The notes: generated by a model from the letters alone, not told the origin. Positions 34,997 through 46,129 are shown, counted from the first letter of the stretch. The stretch: DNA of 64,000 bases from Xanthomonas arboricola pv. guizotiae (GCF_002940205.1 NZ_MDSK01000003.1:124001-188000); one strand, 5' to 3'. Numbers and translations are program-made.

Positions 34997-35857
34997 ATGA
35001 TTCGAAGCATGACCGCGTTTGCGGGTGGCGAACGCATCACGCCCTGGGGCACGCTCGGCTGCGAGCTGCGCTCGGTCAACCATCGGTTTCTGGAAGTGGG
35101 CGTGCGCCTGCCCGAAGAATTGCGTGCGCTGGAGCCGCTGCTGCGCGAGCGCGTGGCGGCGAAAAACAGCCGCGGCAAGCTGGATCTGGCGCTGCGCCTG
35201 CGCGCGCCGGACAACGCGCAGACCCTGGCCGTGAACGAATCGCTGCTGCAGGAACTGGGCGCACTGGCCACGCGCCTTGATGGACTGTTCCCCAAGCTGC
35301 AGGTCGGCTTCACCGAGTTGTTGCAGCTGCCCGGCGTGCTGCAGGTGCAGGACGTGGACGCACCGGCGTTGCAGGCGCAGGCCCTGGCACTGCTGGACGA
35401 GGTGGTGGACAGTTTCGTCGCCGCGCGCGAGCGCGAAGGCGGCAAGCTGGCCGATGCGATCAGCGAGCGGGTCGATGCGATCGAACGCATCGCCGCCGAG
35501 GTGCGCACGCTGATTCCGGTCATCCGCGAAGGGCAGCGCGCCAAGCTGGCCGCCCGCCTGGCCGATCTGCCGCATCCGGTGGACCCGGGGCGCGCCGAGC
35601 AGGAACTGGTGCTGTGGCTGCAGAAGCTGGACGTGGACGAAGAACTCGACCGCCTGTCCAGCCACATCGCCGAGATCCGCCGCGTGCTCCGGCAGCGCGA
35701 GCCGGTCGGCCGCCGCCTGGACTTCCTGCTGCAGGAATTCAACCGCGAGGCCAATACGCTGGGCTCCAAGTCGGTGGACAGCCGCACCTCCAACGCCGCG
35801 GTGGATCTGAAGGTGCTGATCGACCAGATCCGCGAGCAGGTGCAGAACATCGAGTAG
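34997..35857 (+). CDS. YicC-family endoribonuclease-like protein
   Basis: A 286-residue protein of the YicC/YloC family, close to the E. coli length. The N-terminus is MIRSMTAFAGGERITPWGTL, then the family block CELRSVNHRFLEVGVRLPEE. A coiled middle and the C-terminus FLLQEFNREANTLGSKSVDS, SNAAVDLKVLIDQIREQVQN follow, both highly conserved. YicC has been linked to RNA turnover. It lies next to gmk and divergent from rph, as in many gammaproteobacteria. Confidence 0.95.
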   Translation: MIRSMTAFAGGERITPWGTLGCELRSVNHRFLEVGVRLPEELRALEPLLRERVAAKNSRGKLDLALRLRAPDNAQTLAVNESLLQELGALATRLDGLFPKLQVGFTELLQLPGVLQVQDVDAPALQAQALALLDEVVDSFVAAREREGGKLADAISERVDAIERIAAEVRTLIPVIREGQRAKLAARLADLPHPVDPGRAEQELVLWLQKLDVDEELDRLSSHIAEIRRVLRQREPVGRRLDFLLQEFNREANTLGSKSVDSRTSNAAVDLKVLIDQIREQVQNIE

Positions 35858-35859
35858 CC

Positions 35860-35968
35860 GGGAATAGGCAATCGGGAATGGGGAATCGTCAAAGCGGGTA
35901 CGATTCACCCTCGGCCTGCTTGCTTGGCGCGGTGCCCCATTCCCCATTCCCGACTCTCTATTCCCCAA
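35860..35968. repeat. GGGAATNGGGAATC-type repeats with palindrome before gmk
   Basis: This gap holds gggaataggcaatcgggaatggggaatcg on one side and its near-complement (ccccattccccattcccg) on the other. Together they can form a long imperfect hairpin directly upstream of the gmk start. It is the same family as at 20405-20495 and 52150-52280; the word aatcgtcaaagc is also shared with the latter. Confidence 0.75.
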
Positions 35969-35969
35969 A

Positions 35970-36581
35970 ATGCGCGGCACCCTCTATATCGTTGCGGCCC
36001 CTTCCGGCGCCGGCAAGAGCAGCATCGTCAACGCCACCCTGGCGCGCGACCCCAAGATCGCCCTGTCGATCTCGTTCACCTCGCGCGCGCCGCGGCCGGG
36101 CGAGCGGCATGCCGAGCACTACCATTTCGTCTCCGCCGACGAGTTCCAGGGCATGATCGAAGCCGGCGACTTCTTCGAGTACGCGCTGGTGCATGGCGAC
36201 TGGAAGGGCACCGCGCGGCAGTCGGTGGAGCCGCAGCTGGCCGCAGGTCACGACGTGCTGCTGGAGATCGACTGGCAGGGTGCGCGCCAGGTGCGCCAGA
36301 AGGTGCCCGACGCGGTCAGCGTGTTCATCCTGCCGCCGTCGCGCCAGGCGCTGGACGAGCGCATGCGCAAGCGCGGCCAGGACAGCGAGAACGTGATGGC
36401 GCAGCGTCTGGCCGCTGCCCGCGAAGAGATGTCGCATTTCGAGGAGTTCGATTACGTCATCGTCAACGAGACCTTCGACACCGCTGTCTCGGAGATGTGC
36501 GCGATCTTCACCGCCAGCCGGCTGCGCCGGCAGGCGCAACAGCAACGGCATGCGGAGTTGATCCGGGCCTTGCTGGACTGA
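35970..36581 (+). CDS. gmk: Guanylate kinase
   Basis: A 203-residue enzyme phosphorylating GMP to GDP. The P-loop is [16 protein letters not shown]. The GMP-binding segment [20 protein letters not shown] is clear, followed by [14 protein letters not shown] and [12 protein letters not shown]. Length is typical. The start is tight against the repeat element. rpoZ and spoT follow, the conserved gammaproteobacterial order. Confidence 0.98.
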   Translation: MRGTLYIVAAPSGAGKSSIVNATLARDPKIALSISFTSRAPRPGERHAEHYHFVSADEFQGMIEAGDFFEYALVHGDWKGTARQSVEPQLAAGHDVLLEIDWQGARQVRQKVPDAVSVFILPPSRQALDERMRKRGQDSENVMAQRLAAAREEMSHFEEFDYVIVNETFDTAVSEMCAIFTASRLRRQAQQQRHAELIRALLD

Positions 36582-36708
36582 ACGGCTCAAATCCCTGATT
36601 CCAAAGGAAACTGAATACGCCCAGGTTGCCGTGACGGCGGCGCGGGCGTACACTCCGCCCCCTTTCCCTCATTCGATGCGCGGCCGCTACCGGTCGCCGG
36701 GAGCCCGC

Positions 36709-37008
36709 ATGGCCCGCATTACCGTAGAAGATTGCCTGGAAGTCGTGAACAACCGTTTCGAGCTGGTCATGATGGCGTCCAAGCGCGCCCGTCAGCTCGC
36801 CAACGGCGTGCAGCCGTTGATCGAAAATGCCGACGCCAGCGACAAGCCCACCGTGATGGCATTGCGCGAGATCGCCGCACGCCGGATCGACAACGCGCTG
36901 ATCGACGAAGTCGAGAAGGCCGAGCGCGAGCGTGCCGAACGCGAGGCGCTGGAATGGGCGGCCGCCGAAGTGGTCGCCGACGAAGACATGTCCAAGAACG
37001 ACGATTGA
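36709..37008 (+). CDS. rpoZ: RNA polymerase omega subunit
   Basis: A 99-residue RNA polymerase subunit. [20 protein letters not shown] and [12 protein letters not shown] are the universal omega N-terminal motifs. [14 protein letters not shown] follows, with an acidic tail. It helps assemble beta-prime and, in proteobacteria, forms part of a ppGpp binding site. This fits the spoT gene directly downstream. An intrinsic terminator follows the stop. Confidence 0.98.
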   Translation: MARITVEDCLEVVNNRFELVMMASKRARQLANGVQPLIENADASDKPTVMALREIAARRIDNALIDEVEKAERERAEREALEWAAAEVVADEDMSKNDD

Positions 37009-37036
37009 TCGTTCGCATCGCTGCGATCGATCTGAA

Positions 37037-37061
37037 CAGCCCGCCACGCGCGGGCTGTTTT
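37037..37061 (+). terminator. Intrinsic terminator after rpoZ
   Basis: An 8-bp stem CAGCCCGC / GCGGGCTG with a five-base loop is followed by TTTTCGTTT. It lies 28 bases after the rpoZ stop and before the spoT start, so spoT may have its own promoter or rely on read-through. Confidence 0.8.
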
Positions 37062-37135
37062 CGTTTCAGGCCCGCGTTGTCGCCCGCGGTGTGCAAACGT
37101 TTGCCGTGACTGCGCTGCTGGCATAGTCTTCCGGC

Positions 37136-39307
37136 ATGAACCCAGGCCCCACTGCCCAGGCGACCGTCGTGACGTCTCCGTCTCCCGACCAGGCCATTCC
37201 CGACTACGTCCTGCACCTCGAGCGCGCGGCCAGCTACCTTCCCAAGGAGCAGCTGCCGATCCTGCGGCGTGCCTGGGAAGTCGGTGCGACGGCGCATGCC
37301 GGCCAGACCCGCAAGTCCGGCGAGCCCTATATCACCCATCCGGTGGCCGTTGCCGGCGTACTCGCCGAGCTCGGCCTGGACATGGAATCGCTGATCGCCG
37401 CGATCCTGCACGACACCATCGAAGACACCCCGCTGACGCGCGAAGAGCTGGCGTCGGAATTCGGCGAAGCGGTGGCCGAGCTGGTCGATGGCGTCACCAA
37501 GCTGGACAAGCTCAAGTTCCGCGACCGCCAGGAAGCGGCGGCGGAGAGCTTCCGCAAGATGCTGCTGGCGATGTCGCGCGACCTGCGCGTGATCATGATC
37601 AAGCTGGCCGACCGGCTGCACAACATGCGCACGCTCGGCGCGCAGAGCAGCGAGGCGCGCAGCCGCATCGCGCGCGAAACGCTGGAAATCTACGCGCCGA
37701 TCGCCCAGCGCCTGGGCATGAGCCTGATCAAGTCCGAACTGCAGAACCTGGGCTTCCGCGCGCTGTACCCGTGGCGTCACGCCATCCTCGAAAAACATAT
37801 CCGCAGCCAGCCGGTGGTGCGGCGCGAATCGATGGCGCAGGTGGAAGTGCAGCTGTCGCAGCGGCTGGCCAAGGAAGGGCTGGAGCATCGCCTGGTCAGC
37901 CGCATCAAGACGCCCTGGAGCATCTATTCCAAGATGCACGAAGAGAACAAATCCTTCGACCAGGTAATGGATGTGTTCGGCTTCCGCCTGGTGGTGCGCT
38001 CGGTGGCCGATTGCTATCACGCACTCGGCGCGGTGCATGCCACCTTCAAGCCGCTGGACGGGCGCTTCCGCGACTTTATCGCCATCCCCAAGGCCAATGG
38101 CTATCAGTCGCTGCACACCGTGTTGTTCGGGCCGTACGGCTCGCCGATCGAGGTGCAGATCCGCACCGAGGAGATGGACCTGATCGCCGAACGCGGCGTG
38201 GCCGCGCACTGGACCTACAAGGTGGGCTCGGCCTCGCCCAACAGCGCGCAGAGCCGTGCGCACGACTGGATCGTGGAACTGATCGACTCGCAGCGCGCGG
38301 CAGGCTCGTCGCTGGAGTTCCTGGACAACGTCAAGGTCGACCTGTTCCCGGACGAGGTCTATCTGTTCACGCCCAAGGGCAAGATCCTGGCGCTGCCGCG
38401 CAACTCCACCGCGCTGGACTTCGCCTACGCGGTGCATACCGACGTGGGCAACCGCGCCGTGGCTTCGCGGGTGGACAAGAAGCTGGTGCCGCTGCGCACC
38501 AAGCTGGCCAGCGGCCAGGCGGTGGAAATCATCACCGCGCGTTCGGCCACGCCCAAGCCGCAGTGGCTGGAGTTCGTGGTCAGCAGCAAGGCGCGTACCG
38601 CGATCCGCCACCAGCTCAAGCAGCTCGAGCACGAAGACGCCGTGCAGCTCGGCCACCGCATGCTCGATCGCGCGCTGGAAGCGATGGACAGCTCGCTGGA
38701 GCGGCTGCCCAAGGGCCGCCTGGACGCCTTCCTCACCGAGCATCGCTATCCACGCCTGGAAGCCTTGCTGGCCGATGTGGCGCTGGGCAACTGGATGCCG
38801 ACCCAGGCCGCGCAGGCGCTGATGGCCTACGCCGAATTGCGCGGCGGCGGCCACTCCAAGCACTCGCACGAAAAGATCCTGATCGACGGCAGCGAACGCG
38901 GCGTGATCAGCTTCGCCAACTGTTGCCAGCCGATTCCCGGCGACGAAATCATGGGGTACCACACCGCCGGCAAGGGCATCGTGGTGCACCGCCTGGACTG
39001 CCCGAACCTGGCCGAGCTGCGCAAATCGCCCGAACGCTGGGTACCGATCGATTGGGATTCCAGCGTGACCGGCGACTACGACACCGCGCTGGTGGTCGAA
39101 GTGGAAAACCGCACCGGCGTGCTCGCCCAGCTGGCCGCAGCGATCGCGCAGAGCCAGTCCAATATCGAGCGCGTGGATTACCTGGACCGCGATTTCAACG
39201 CGGCGGTGCTGCGCTTCAACATCCAGGTCCGCGACCGCCGCCATCTGGCCGAAGTGATGCGCCGGCTGCGGCGGCTGCATGTGGTGCAGAGCGTGGGGCG
39301 GCAGTAA
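37136..39307 (+). CDS. spoT: Bifunctional (p)ppGpp synthase/hydrolase
   Basis: A 723-residue RelA/SpoT protein that makes and degrades the stringent alarmone. The HD hydrolase domain is intact (RKSGEPYITHPVAVAG, HDTIEDT with H92/D93), so it is bifunctional, not RelA-like. The synthetase domain has RFRDFIAIPKANGYQSLHTV. The TGS domain is YLFTPKGKILALPRNSTALD, and the C-terminal ACT domain ends near VMRRLRRLHVVQSVG. Position after gmk-rpoZ fits spoT. In relatives ridA and recG follow directly; here a sugar-acid gene set lies between. Confidence 0.97.
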   Translation: MNPGPTAQATVVTSPSPDQAIPDYVLHLERAASYLPKEQLPILRRAWEVGATAHAGQTRKSGEPYITHPVAVAGVLAELGLDMESLIAAILHDTIEDTPLTREELASEFGEAVAELVDGVTKLDKLKFRDRQEAAAESFRKMLLAMSRDLRVIMIKLADRLHNMRTLGAQSSEARSRIARETLEIYAPIAQRLGMSLIKSELQNLGFRALYPWRHAILEKHIRSQPVVRRESMAQVEVQLSQRLAKEGLEHRLVSRIKTPWSIYSKMHEENKSFDQVMDVFGFRLVVRSVADCYHALGAVHATFKPLDGRFRDFIAIPKANGYQSLHTVLFGPYGSPIEVQIRTEEMDLIAERGVAAHWTYKVGSASPNSAQSRAHDWIVELIDSQRAAGSSLEFLDNVKVDLFPDEVYLFTPKGKILALPRNSTALDFAYAVHTDVGNRAVASRVDKKLVPLRTKLASGQAVEIITARSATPKPQWLEFVVSSKARTAIRHQLKQLEHEDAVQLGHRMLDRALEAMDSSLERLPKGRLDAFLTEHRYPRLEALLADVALGNWMPTQAAQALMAYAELRGGGHSKHSHEKILIDGSERGVISFANCCQPIPGDEIMGYHTAGKGIVVHRLDCPNLAELRKSPERWVPIDWDSSVTGDYDTALVVEVENRTGVLAQLAAAIAQSQSNIERVDYLDRDFNAAVLRFNIQVRDRRHLAEVMRRLRRLHVVQSVGRQ

Positions 39308-39503
39308 GCGCGACTGCTGCCTGCGCGTTGGCAGCAGCAGGCGGCCTCGCCACAGCTCGACACCTTGATCGTATACGCAGCAACCGCTGCGCGCACGTGG
39401 CACATGCTGCAGCAAGCAGCGCCCGCGCCAGCCTGTCGATGCGTGCAGTCGTTTCGTCAGCCGCTCAGGGTTGCTGGCAATGAACCGACGCTTCGATCGA
39501 CGC

Positions 39504-40373
39504 TCAGGCAATCAACCGTTGTAGCGCGGGGTTGTCGTTGTCCTGCTTCCATACCAGATGCAGCTCCACCGGCGTGGCCGGTGGCTCATCGCGCAGCGGC
39601 AGGTACACGATGCCGGCGTAGCGCAGGCCGCTGGCGCCTTCGGGCACCAAGGCCATGCCCATGCCGCCGCGCACCAGCGCCAGCACCGAATGGATCTGGC
39701 TGACGTATTGCACCGAGCGCGGTGCGATGCCACGGCTGCCGAACAATTGCGCCAGCAGGTCATAGAAATAGCGCGCTTCGTCGGGTGCGTAATTGACCAG
39801 CGGCTGCCCGTCGAAATCCTGCAGGCGCAGGCTGTCGCGCTGCGCCAGTGGCGAGTCTTCGGGCAGTGCGGCGATCAGCGGTTCGCGTGCCACGCAGCGG
39901 CTGTGCAGGCCCTGGCGCTGGATCGGCGGACGCAACAGGCCGATGTCCAGCCGCCCTGCATCCAGCGCATCCAGCTGCGCCAGGCTGACCATTTCCTTGA
40001 GCTGCAGGTCCACATCCGGCGCCTCGTTGCGCCAACGCGCAATGGCCTCGGGCAGGAAGCGATAACTGGCCCCTGCGGTAAAACCCACCGACACGCTGCC
40101 GGCATCGCCGGTGCCGATGCGGCGCGCGCGCAGGCCGGCATTCTCGGCCATGCGCAGGATCGCGCGCGCTTCGGCCAGCAGGCTGCGCCCGGCCTGGGTC
40201 AGCCGCACGTGACGGCTATTGCGCTCCAGCAATGCGGTGCCGACGCTGTGCTCCAACAGTTGAATCTGCCGGCTGAGTGGCGGCTGGGTCATGTTCAAAC
40301 GCTCGGCCGCGCGCCGGAAGTGCAGTTCGTCGGCGACGGCCACGAAGCAACGAAGTTGCTGCAGATCGAACAT
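39504..40373 (-). CDS. LysR-family regulator of the glucarate/galactarate cluster
   Basis: A LysR-type regulator of 289 residues. The N-terminal helix-turn-helix is RRAAERLNMTQPPLSRQIQL. The inducer-binding domain follows (SVSVGFTAGASYRFLP, GLLRPPIQRQGLHSR, GGMGMALVPEGASGL). It is divergent from kdgD across 296 bases that hold a palindrome, the usual arrangement for a LysR activator of the neighbouring catabolic operon. A sugar-acid or pathway intermediate as inducer is inferred. The ATG at 40373 starts MFDLQQLRCFVAVAD. Confidence 0.93.
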   Translation of the reverse strand: MFDLQQLRCFVAVADELHFRRAAERLNMTQPPLSRQIQLLEHSVGTALLERNSRHVRLTQAGRSLLAEARAILRMAENAGLRARRIGTGDAGSVSVGFTAGASYRFLPEAIARWRNEAPDVDLQLKEMVSLAQLDALDAGRLDIGLLRPPIQRQGLHSRCVAREPLIAALPEDSPLAQRDSLRLQDFDGQPLVNYAPDEARYFYDLLAQLFGSRGIAPRSVQYVSQIHSVLALVRGGMGMALVPEGASGLRYAGIVYLPLRDEPPATPVELHLVWKQDNDNPALQRLIA

Positions 40374-40578
40374 GGTGAAGGTCTCGCAGGGCAAAAACCG
40401 CAGAAGTGATGCTGCACCCGCAACATCCGTAGCCGGCGCGCGCTGGTGAGTAGGCGCATGCCGAGTTGCCGAGCGACTGACGGGCGCAACCGTTGATAAT
40501 TACAGAGCGTCGAAAAAAGCGTTGCAAAGCAGTCATTTGCGGTGCATTGACGCGACGTGTGACGCGGTTGATCCAACT

Positions 40579-40598
40579 GATGTATCAAACGATACGTC
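40579..40598. promoter_or_regulatory. Candidate LysR operator (inverted repeat)
   Basis: An inverted repeat of GATGTATC and GATACGTC (one mismatch) around an AAAC centre lies between the divergent LysR gene and kdgD, about 72 bases upstream of the kdgD start. Its size and place fit a LysR binding site. No other palindrome of this quality was noticed in the gap. Confidence 0.55.
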
Positions 40599-40669
40599 CT
40601 TTGGTTTGGACCAGCAACGATCTGCCGCCCCAGGATCACTCGCATCCCCCGCCCAGGAGCGTTTGCCCA

Positions 40670-41587
40670 ATGAGCAGCAGATACACACCGACCGAACTGG
40701 CCCAGGCGCTTGGCTCCGGTCTGTTGTCGTTTCCGGTTACCCATTTCGATGCCGATCTGGCCTTCGATGAGCCCGCATACCGCAGCAATCTGGACTGGCT
40801 GTCCTCGCATCCGGCGGCCGGCCTGTTTGCCGCCGGCGGCACCGGTGAACTGTTTTCGCTGACGCTGGACGAAGTGAACCGCGCGGTGCGTGCGGCAGTG
40901 ACCCAGACTGCCGGGCGCATGCCGGTGATCGCGCCGGCCGGCTACGGCACTGCCATTGCGATCGAGATGGCGCAGGCCGCCGAGCGCAACGATGCCGACG
41001 GCATCCTGCTGTTTCCGCCCTACCTGACCGAGTGCGATGCCGACGGCGTGGCCGACCATGTCGAGCGCGTCTGCAAGGCGACCGCGCTGGGCGTGATCGT
41101 CTACGGCCGCGCCAACGCAAAACTGGACGATGTGACGCTGGCGCGCGTGGCCGAACGCTGCGCGAATCTGGTGGGCTACAAGGACGGCATCGGCGATGTG
41201 GATCGCATGACCCGCATCTATGCGCGGCTGGGCGACCGGCTGCTGTACGTGGGCGGCCTGCCCACCGCCGAAACCTTCGCGCTGCCGTATCTGGAAATGG
41301 GCGTTACCACGTATTCGTCGGCCATCTTCAATTTCCTCCCGGAATGGGCGCTGGCGTTTTACGCCGCCGTGCGCGCACGCGACCACGCCACCATCTACCG
41401 CGAGCTCAACGACTTCGTGTTGCCGTATACGGTGTTGCGCAATCGCCGCGCCGGCTACGCGGTGTCCATCGTCAAGGCCGGCATGCGTGCGGTCGGCCGC
41501 CCGGCCGGGCCGGTGCGCACGCCGCTGGCCGATCTGACCGAGGCCGAATCCGCACACCTCAAGCAACTGATCGGAGGACGCCGCTGA
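40670..41587 (+). CDS. kdgD: 5-dehydro-4-deoxyglucarate dehydratase
   Basis: A 305-residue class I aldolase-fold (DapA/NAL family) enzyme converting 5-keto-4-deoxyglucarate to 2,5-dioxopentanoate, water and CO2. [18 protein letters not shown] holds the GTGE carboxylate-binding motif. [13 protein letters not shown] carries the Schiff-base lysine. Context with gudD, garD and a semialdehyde dehydrogenase supports KdgD over other family members. CAGGAGC lies upstream of the ATG at 40670. Its stop overlaps the next gene start by one base. Confidence 0.94.
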   Translation: MSSRYTPTELAQALGSGLLSFPVTHFDADLAFDEPAYRSNLDWLSSHPAAGLFAAGGTGELFSLTLDEVNRAVRAAVTQTAGRMPVIAPAGYGTAIAIEMAQAAERNDADGILLFPPYLTECDADGVADHVERVCKATALGVIVYGRANAKLDDVTLARVAERCANLVGYKDGIGDVDRMTRIYARLGDRLLYVGGLPTAETFALPYLEMGVTTYSSAIFNFLPEWALAFYAAVRARDHATIYRELNDFVLPYTVLRNRRAGYAVSIVKAGMRAVGRPAGPVRTPLADLTEAESAHLKQLIGGRR

Positions 41588-43167
41588 TGCATGCCATCCA
41601 GGGTGAATCGTTGATCGGGCAGCGCTGCGTGCAAGGCGCCGGTGCGCACTTTCATGCGGTGGATGCGGCCAGTGGCGAGTCGCTGCAGCCGGCATTCGGT
41701 TCTGTCACCGCGCAGGATCTGGAGCAGGCCTGTGCGCTGGCGCAGTCGGCATTCGATCGCTACCGCGACACCTCGCTGGAGGTGCGCGCCGGCTTTCTGG
41801 AGACCATTGCCGAGCAGATCCTGGCGCTGGGCGATGCCTTGATCGAACGCGCCATGCGCGAAAGCGGCCTGCCGCGCGCGCGTCTGGAAGGCGAGCGCGG
41901 TCGCACCGTGGGCCAACTGCGGCTGTTCGCCAACGTGGTGCGCGAAGGCAGCTGGCTGCGGCCGCGCATCGATCCCGCGCTGCCGCAGCGCACCCCGCTG
42001 CCGCGTGCGGATCTGCGCCAGCGGCATATCGCGTTGGGGCCGGTGGCGGTATTCGGCGCGAGCAACTTCCCGCTGGCGTTTTCGGTGGCCGGCGGCGACA
42101 CGGTGTCGGCATTGGCAGCCGGTTGTCCGGTGGTGGTGAAGGCGCATGGCGCACATCCCGGCACCTCGGAACTGGTGGGCCGCGCGATCCAGGCGGCGGT
42201 GGCGCAGTGCGGCTTGCCCGAGGGCGTGTTCTCGCTGCTGTTCGACGCCGGGATCGGAATCGGCGCGCAGCTGGTGGGCGATGCACGCATCAAGGCGGTG
42301 GGCTTCACCGGTTCGCGTGGCGGCGGCATGGCATTGGTCAGGATTGCGGCCGCACGCCGCGAGCCGATTCCGGTGTATGCGGAAATGAGTGCGATCAATC
42401 CGGTGTACCTGTTGCCGCATGCGCTGCAGGCGCGCGCGCCCGCACTGGGCAAGGCCTTCGTTGGTTCGCTGACCCTGGGCGCGGGGCAGTTCTGCACCAA
42501 CCCCGGCCTGCTGCTGGCCATCGATTCGCCTGCGCTGGATGCGTTTATCGCCTCCGTCACGCACACGCTGCAGGAGGTGTCTCCGGCCGCCATGCTGACG
42601 GCAGGCATCGGCCAGGCCTATGCGCAAGGCGTGCAACGTCTGGCCGCACATCCGCAGGTCGCCACGCTGGCGCGCGGCGCAGCCTCGGCAGCGGAGCGCT
42701 GCCCGGCTGCGCTGTTCGGCACCGACGCCGATGCCTTCCTGGCCGATGAAGCGCTGCAGGCCGAAGTCTTCGGTGCGTCGTCGTTGCTGGTCCGTTGCAG
42801 GGATATCGCCCAGTTGCGCGCGCTGAGCGAGCACCTGGAAGGCCAGCTCACCGCCACCTTGCACATGGACGATGGCGATACCGAACTGGCGGCCGCGTTG
42901 CTGCCGGTACTGGAGCGCAAGGCCGGGCGCATCCTGGTCAACGACTGGCCCACCGGCGTGGAGGTCTGCCACGCGATGGTGCATGGCGGCCCGTTCCCGG
43001 CCACCTCCGACAGCCGCAGTACCTCGGTCGGCACCTTGGCGATCGATCGCTTCCTGCGCCCGGTCTGCTACCAGGATCTGCCGGCAGCGCTGCTGCCTGC
43101 GGCGGTGGCCAACGGCAATCCACTCGGACTATGGCGACGCGTCGACGGCGCGCTGGGGCACGACTGA
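41587..43167 (+). CDS. 2,5-dioxovalerate (alpha-ketoglutarate semialdehyde) dehydrogenase
   Basis: A 526-residue aldehyde dehydrogenase oxidising 2,5-dioxopentanoate to alpha-ketoglutarate with NAD(P)+. The oxyanion-hole Asn is in [12 protein letters not shown], the catalytic Glu in [11 protein letters not shown] and the catalytic Cys in [10 protein letters not shown]. This pattern with a long C-terminal arm is typical of the sugar-acid dehydrogenases. The start overlaps kdgD (TGATG). It is the last enzymatic step before the TCA cycle. Confidence 0.94.
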   Translation: MHAIQGESLIGQRCVQGAGAHFHAVDAASGESLQPAFGSVTAQDLEQACALAQSAFDRYRDTSLEVRAGFLETIAEQILALGDALIERAMRESGLPRARLEGERGRTVGQLRLFANVVREGSWLRPRIDPALPQRTPLPRADLRQRHIALGPVAVFGASNFPLAFSVAGGDTVSALAAGCPVVVKAHGAHPGTSELVGRAIQAAVAQCGLPEGVFSLLFDAGIGIGAQLVGDARIKAVGFTGSRGGGMALVRIAAARREPIPVYAEMSAINPVYLLPHALQARAPALGKAFVGSLTLGAGQFCTNPGLLLAIDSPALDAFIASVTHTLQEVSPAAMLTAGIGQAYAQGVQRLAAHPQVATLARGAASAAERCPAALFGTDADAFLADEALQAEVFGASSLLVRCRDIAQLRALSEHLEGQLTATLHMDDGDTELAAALLPVLERKAGRILVNDWPTGVEVCHAMVHGGPFPATSDSRSTSVGTLAIDRFLRPVCYQDLPAALLPAAVANGNPLGLWRRVDGALGHD

Positions 43168-43283
43168 CGACCGCAGCGGCAACCATGCCTGGGGCGTGCC
43201 GGAGGAGGGTCCGGTACGCCATCTGCAGGCGCCATTTGGAGTACCGAAGCGCACTGCGCTTCCATCGTCATAGGTGAGGAACG

Positions 43284-44678
43284 ATGATGGCTATCGATTC
43301 AAAAACGGTCGGTTCAACGACAGTCGCCGCACCGACAGTTCCGCGCCGGCGTTACCTGATCCTGCTGATGTTGTTCGTGGTGACCACGATCAACTATGCC
43401 GATCGCGCCACCTTGTCCATTGCCGGTTCCGCGGTCCAGGATGCGCTGGGCATCGACGCGCTGCAGATGGGCTTCATTTTCTCCGCGTTCGGCTGGGCGT
43501 ATGTCGCCGGGCAGATCCCCGGTGGCTGGTTGCTCGATCGCTTCGGCTCGCGGCGTGTGTACGGATTGTCGTTGCTGGTCTGGTCGTTGTTCACCGCCTT
43601 GCAGGGATTCATCGGCTGGGTGCCGGTGACCTGGGCAGTGACCACCTTGTTCGTGCTGCGCTTTCTGGTGGGTATCGCCGAAGCGCCGTCGTTCCCGGGC
43701 AACAGCCGCATCGTGGCGGCCTGGTTCCCCACCGCCGAGCGCGGACTGGCCGCCTCCATCTTCAATTCCGCACAGTACTTCGCCACCGTGGCGTTTGCGC
43801 CGCTGATGGGCTGGTTGGTGCATGCCTGGGGCTGGGAACATGTGTTCCTGGTGATGGGCGGCGTGGGCGTGCTGCTGGCGCTGCTGTGGCGCAAGACCAT
43901 CTATGCCCCGCGCGAGCATCCGCGCCTGTCTGCGCAGGAACTGGACTACATCCAGCGCAATGGCGCGTTGGTGGACATGGAGCAGGGCAACAAACCCGGC
44001 AGTCAGCCCAAGGGCACGCAGTGGCATTACGCCAAGCAGTTGCTGTGCAACCGCATGTTGCTGGGCGTGTACATCGGCCAGTACTGCATCACCACGCTGA
44101 CGTATTTCTTCCTGACCTGGTTCCCGGTTTACCTGGTCAAGGAGCGCGGCATGTCGATCCTGGAAGCGGGCTTCGTGGCCTCGTTGCCGGCGGTGTGCGG
44201 CTTCGTCGGCGGCGTGCTGGGCGGCTATGTGTCCGACCGCATGGTGCGGCGCGGCTATTCGCTCACCGTCTCGCGCAAGACGCCGATCGTGGTCGGCATG
44301 CTGATGTCGGTGACGATGATCGGCTGCAACTACGTGCAGGCCGAATGGATGGTGGTGGGGCTGATGGCGTTGGCGTTCTTCGGCAAGGGCATCGGCGCGC
44401 TGGGCTGGGCGGTGGTGGCCGATACCTCGCCCAAGGAAATCGCCGGCCTGTCCGGTGGCCTGTTCAACACCTTCGGCAACATTGCCGGCATCACCACGCC
44501 GATCGTCATCGGCTACATCGTTTCCACCACCGGCACCTTCGAATGGGCGCTGGTCTTCGTCGGGTTCAACGCCCTGCTGGCGGTGGTGTCCTATCTGTTC
44601 GTGGTCGGGCAGATCAAGCGCGTGGAGCTGAAGGCCCCCCCGGGCGGCCCGGCCGCGGCTGTGCCCGCATCACATTGA
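43284..44678 (+). CDS. gudP: MFS sugar-acid transporter (glucarate/galactarate type)
   Basis: A 464-residue major facilitator with about twelve hydrophobic helices. The signatures [40 protein letters not shown] and [15 protein letters not shown] are those of the anion:cation symporter group, which includes GudP/GarP and hexuronate carriers. Its place between the dehydrogenase and glucarate dehydratase supports glucarate/galactarate proton symport. GAGGA precedes the ATG pair at 43284/43287. Inner membrane. The exact substrate is inferred. Confidence 0.9.
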   Translation: MMAIDSKTVGSTTVAAPTVPRRRYLILLMLFVVTTINYADRATLSIAGSAVQDALGIDALQMGFIFSAFGWAYVAGQIPGGWLLDRFGSRRVYGLSLLVWSLFTALQGFIGWVPVTWAVTTLFVLRFLVGIAEAPSFPGNSRIVAAWFPTAERGLAASIFNSAQYFATVAFAPLMGWLVHAWGWEHVFLVMGGVGVLLALLWRKTIYAPREHPRLSAQELDYIQRNGALVDMEQGNKPGSQPKGTQWHYAKQLLCNRMLLGVYIGQYCITTLTYFFLTWFPVYLVKERGMSILEAGFVASLPAVCGFVGGVLGGYVSDRMVRRGYSLTVSRKTPIVVGMLMSVTMIGCNYVQAEWMVVGLMALAFFGKGIGALGWAVVADTSPKEIAGLSGGLFNTFGNIAGITTPIVIGYIVSTTGTFEWALVFVGFNALLAVVSYLFVVGQIKRVELKAPPGGPAAAVPASH

Positions 44679-44697
44679 CCGTCCTAGGAGATTCCTG

Positions 44698-46053
44698 ATG
44701 AACATCCATACGTCTGCTGCACGCATCGGCGCCATGCCGCGCATTACCGACGTGCGCGTGGTGCCGGTGGCCGGCCAGGACAGCATGCTGCTCAACCTCA
44801 GCGGCGCACACGCGCCGTACTTCACTCGCAATGTGGTGGTGCTGCGCGATTCGTCCGGGCGCACCGGCGTGGGCGAGGTGCCCGGCGGCGAGGCCATCGC
44901 TGGCCTGTTGAACGAGGCGGCCGCGCTGATCCGCGACCGTTCGATCGCCGACTACCAGCGCATCCTCAATCAGGTGCGCACCGCCTTCGCCGACCGCGAC
45001 AGCGCCGGACGCGGCCTGCAGACCTTCGATCTGCGCATTACCATCCATGCGGTGACCGCCATCGAAGCGGCGTTGCTGGATCTGCTGGGGCAATTTCTCG
45101 ATCAACCGGTCGCCGCGCTGCTCGGCGAAGGCCAGCAGCGCGATGCGGTGGACGTGCTGGGCTATCTGTTCTTCATCGGTGACCGCCGCAAGACCGGGCT
45201 CGATTACCGCGATGGCAGCGCTGCAGGCGATGCCTGGGAAGCGGTGCGCGACCAGGAAGCCTTGACCCCGGCGGCGGTGGTGCGACTGGCCGAAGCGGCG
45301 TACGAAAAATACGGCTTTCGCGATTTCAAGCTCAAGGGCGGCGTGCTGCGCGGCGAAGACGAGATCGAGGCGATCCACGCGCTGCATGCACGCTTTCCGC
45401 AGGCGCGCATCACCCTCGACCCCAATGGTGCGTGGTCGCTGCAGGAGGCCATTGCGCTGTGCCGCGACATGCATGGCGTGATGGCCTACGCCGAGGACCC
45501 GTGCGGGGCCGAGCAGGGCTATTCCGGCCGCGAGGTCATGGCCGAATTTCGTCGCGCCACCGGCCTGCCCACTGCCACCAACATGATCGCCACCGACTGG
45601 CGCCAGATGGGCCATGCCATCCAGTTGCAGTCGGTGGACATCCCGCTGGCCGACCCGCATTTCTGGACGCTGCAGGGCTCGGTGCGGGTGGCGCAACTGT
45701 GCCGCGACTGGGGCCTGACCTGGGGCTCGCATTCCAACAACCACTTCGACATTTCGCTGGCGATGTTCACCCATGTGGCCGCCGCAGCGCCGGGACAGGT
45801 GACGGCGATCGATACGCACTGGATCTGGCAGGACGGCCAACGTCTGACCCGCAACCCGTTGCAGATCGCCGGCGGCCAGATAACGGTGCCGGCCAAGCCC
45901 GGCCTGGGCGTGGAGCTGGACATGGACGCGCTGGAAGCGGCGCATCGCACCTATCAAGGTCTGAGCCTGGGCGCACGCGACGATGCCGCCGCGATGCAGG
46001 CCTTGATCCCCAACTGGACCTTCGACAACAAGCGGCCGTGCCTGGTGCGTTGA
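44698..46053 (+). CDS. gudD: Glucarate dehydratase
   Basis: A 451-residue enolase-superfamily enzyme dehydrating D-glucarate to 5-keto-4-deoxyglucarate. The KxK-type catalytic Lys is in [11 protein letters not shown]. Metal ligands are in [13 protein letters not shown] and MAYAEDPCG. The catalytic His is in [19 protein letters not shown]. Length and motifs match E. coli GudD. Cytosolic. The start is 20 bases after the transporter stop. Confidence 0.96.
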   Translation: MNIHTSAARIGAMPRITDVRVVPVAGQDSMLLNLSGAHAPYFTRNVVVLRDSSGRTGVGEVPGGEAIAGLLNEAAALIRDRSIADYQRILNQVRTAFADRDSAGRGLQTFDLRITIHAVTAIEAALLDLLGQFLDQPVAALLGEGQQRDAVDVLGYLFFIGDRRKTGLDYRDGSAAGDAWEAVRDQEALTPAAVVRLAEAAYEKYGFRDFKLKGGVLRGEDEIEAIHALHARFPQARITLDPNGAWSLQEAIALCRDMHGVMAYAEDPCGAEQGYSGREVMAEFRRATGLPTATNMIATDWRQMGHAIQLQSVDIPLADPHFWTLQGSVRVAQLCRDWGLTWGSHSNNHFDISLAMFTHVAAAAPGQVTAIDTHWIWQDGQRLTRNPLQIAGGQITVPAKPGLGVELDMDALEAAHRTYQGLSLGARDDAAAMQALIPNWTFDNKRPCLVR

Positions 46054-46129
46054 AGCGTCCCGATACCTGCTGCCGGAGCCCCGGCGGCAGGGCATGACCG
46101 CGCGTTCGCCACAGGTGGAGAACCGAGCA

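Noticed and set aside
36767-39511. 914-residue antisense frame over spoT
   Set aside because: spoT is complete with all domains on the other strand; the antisense frame has no domain and only GC-driven length.
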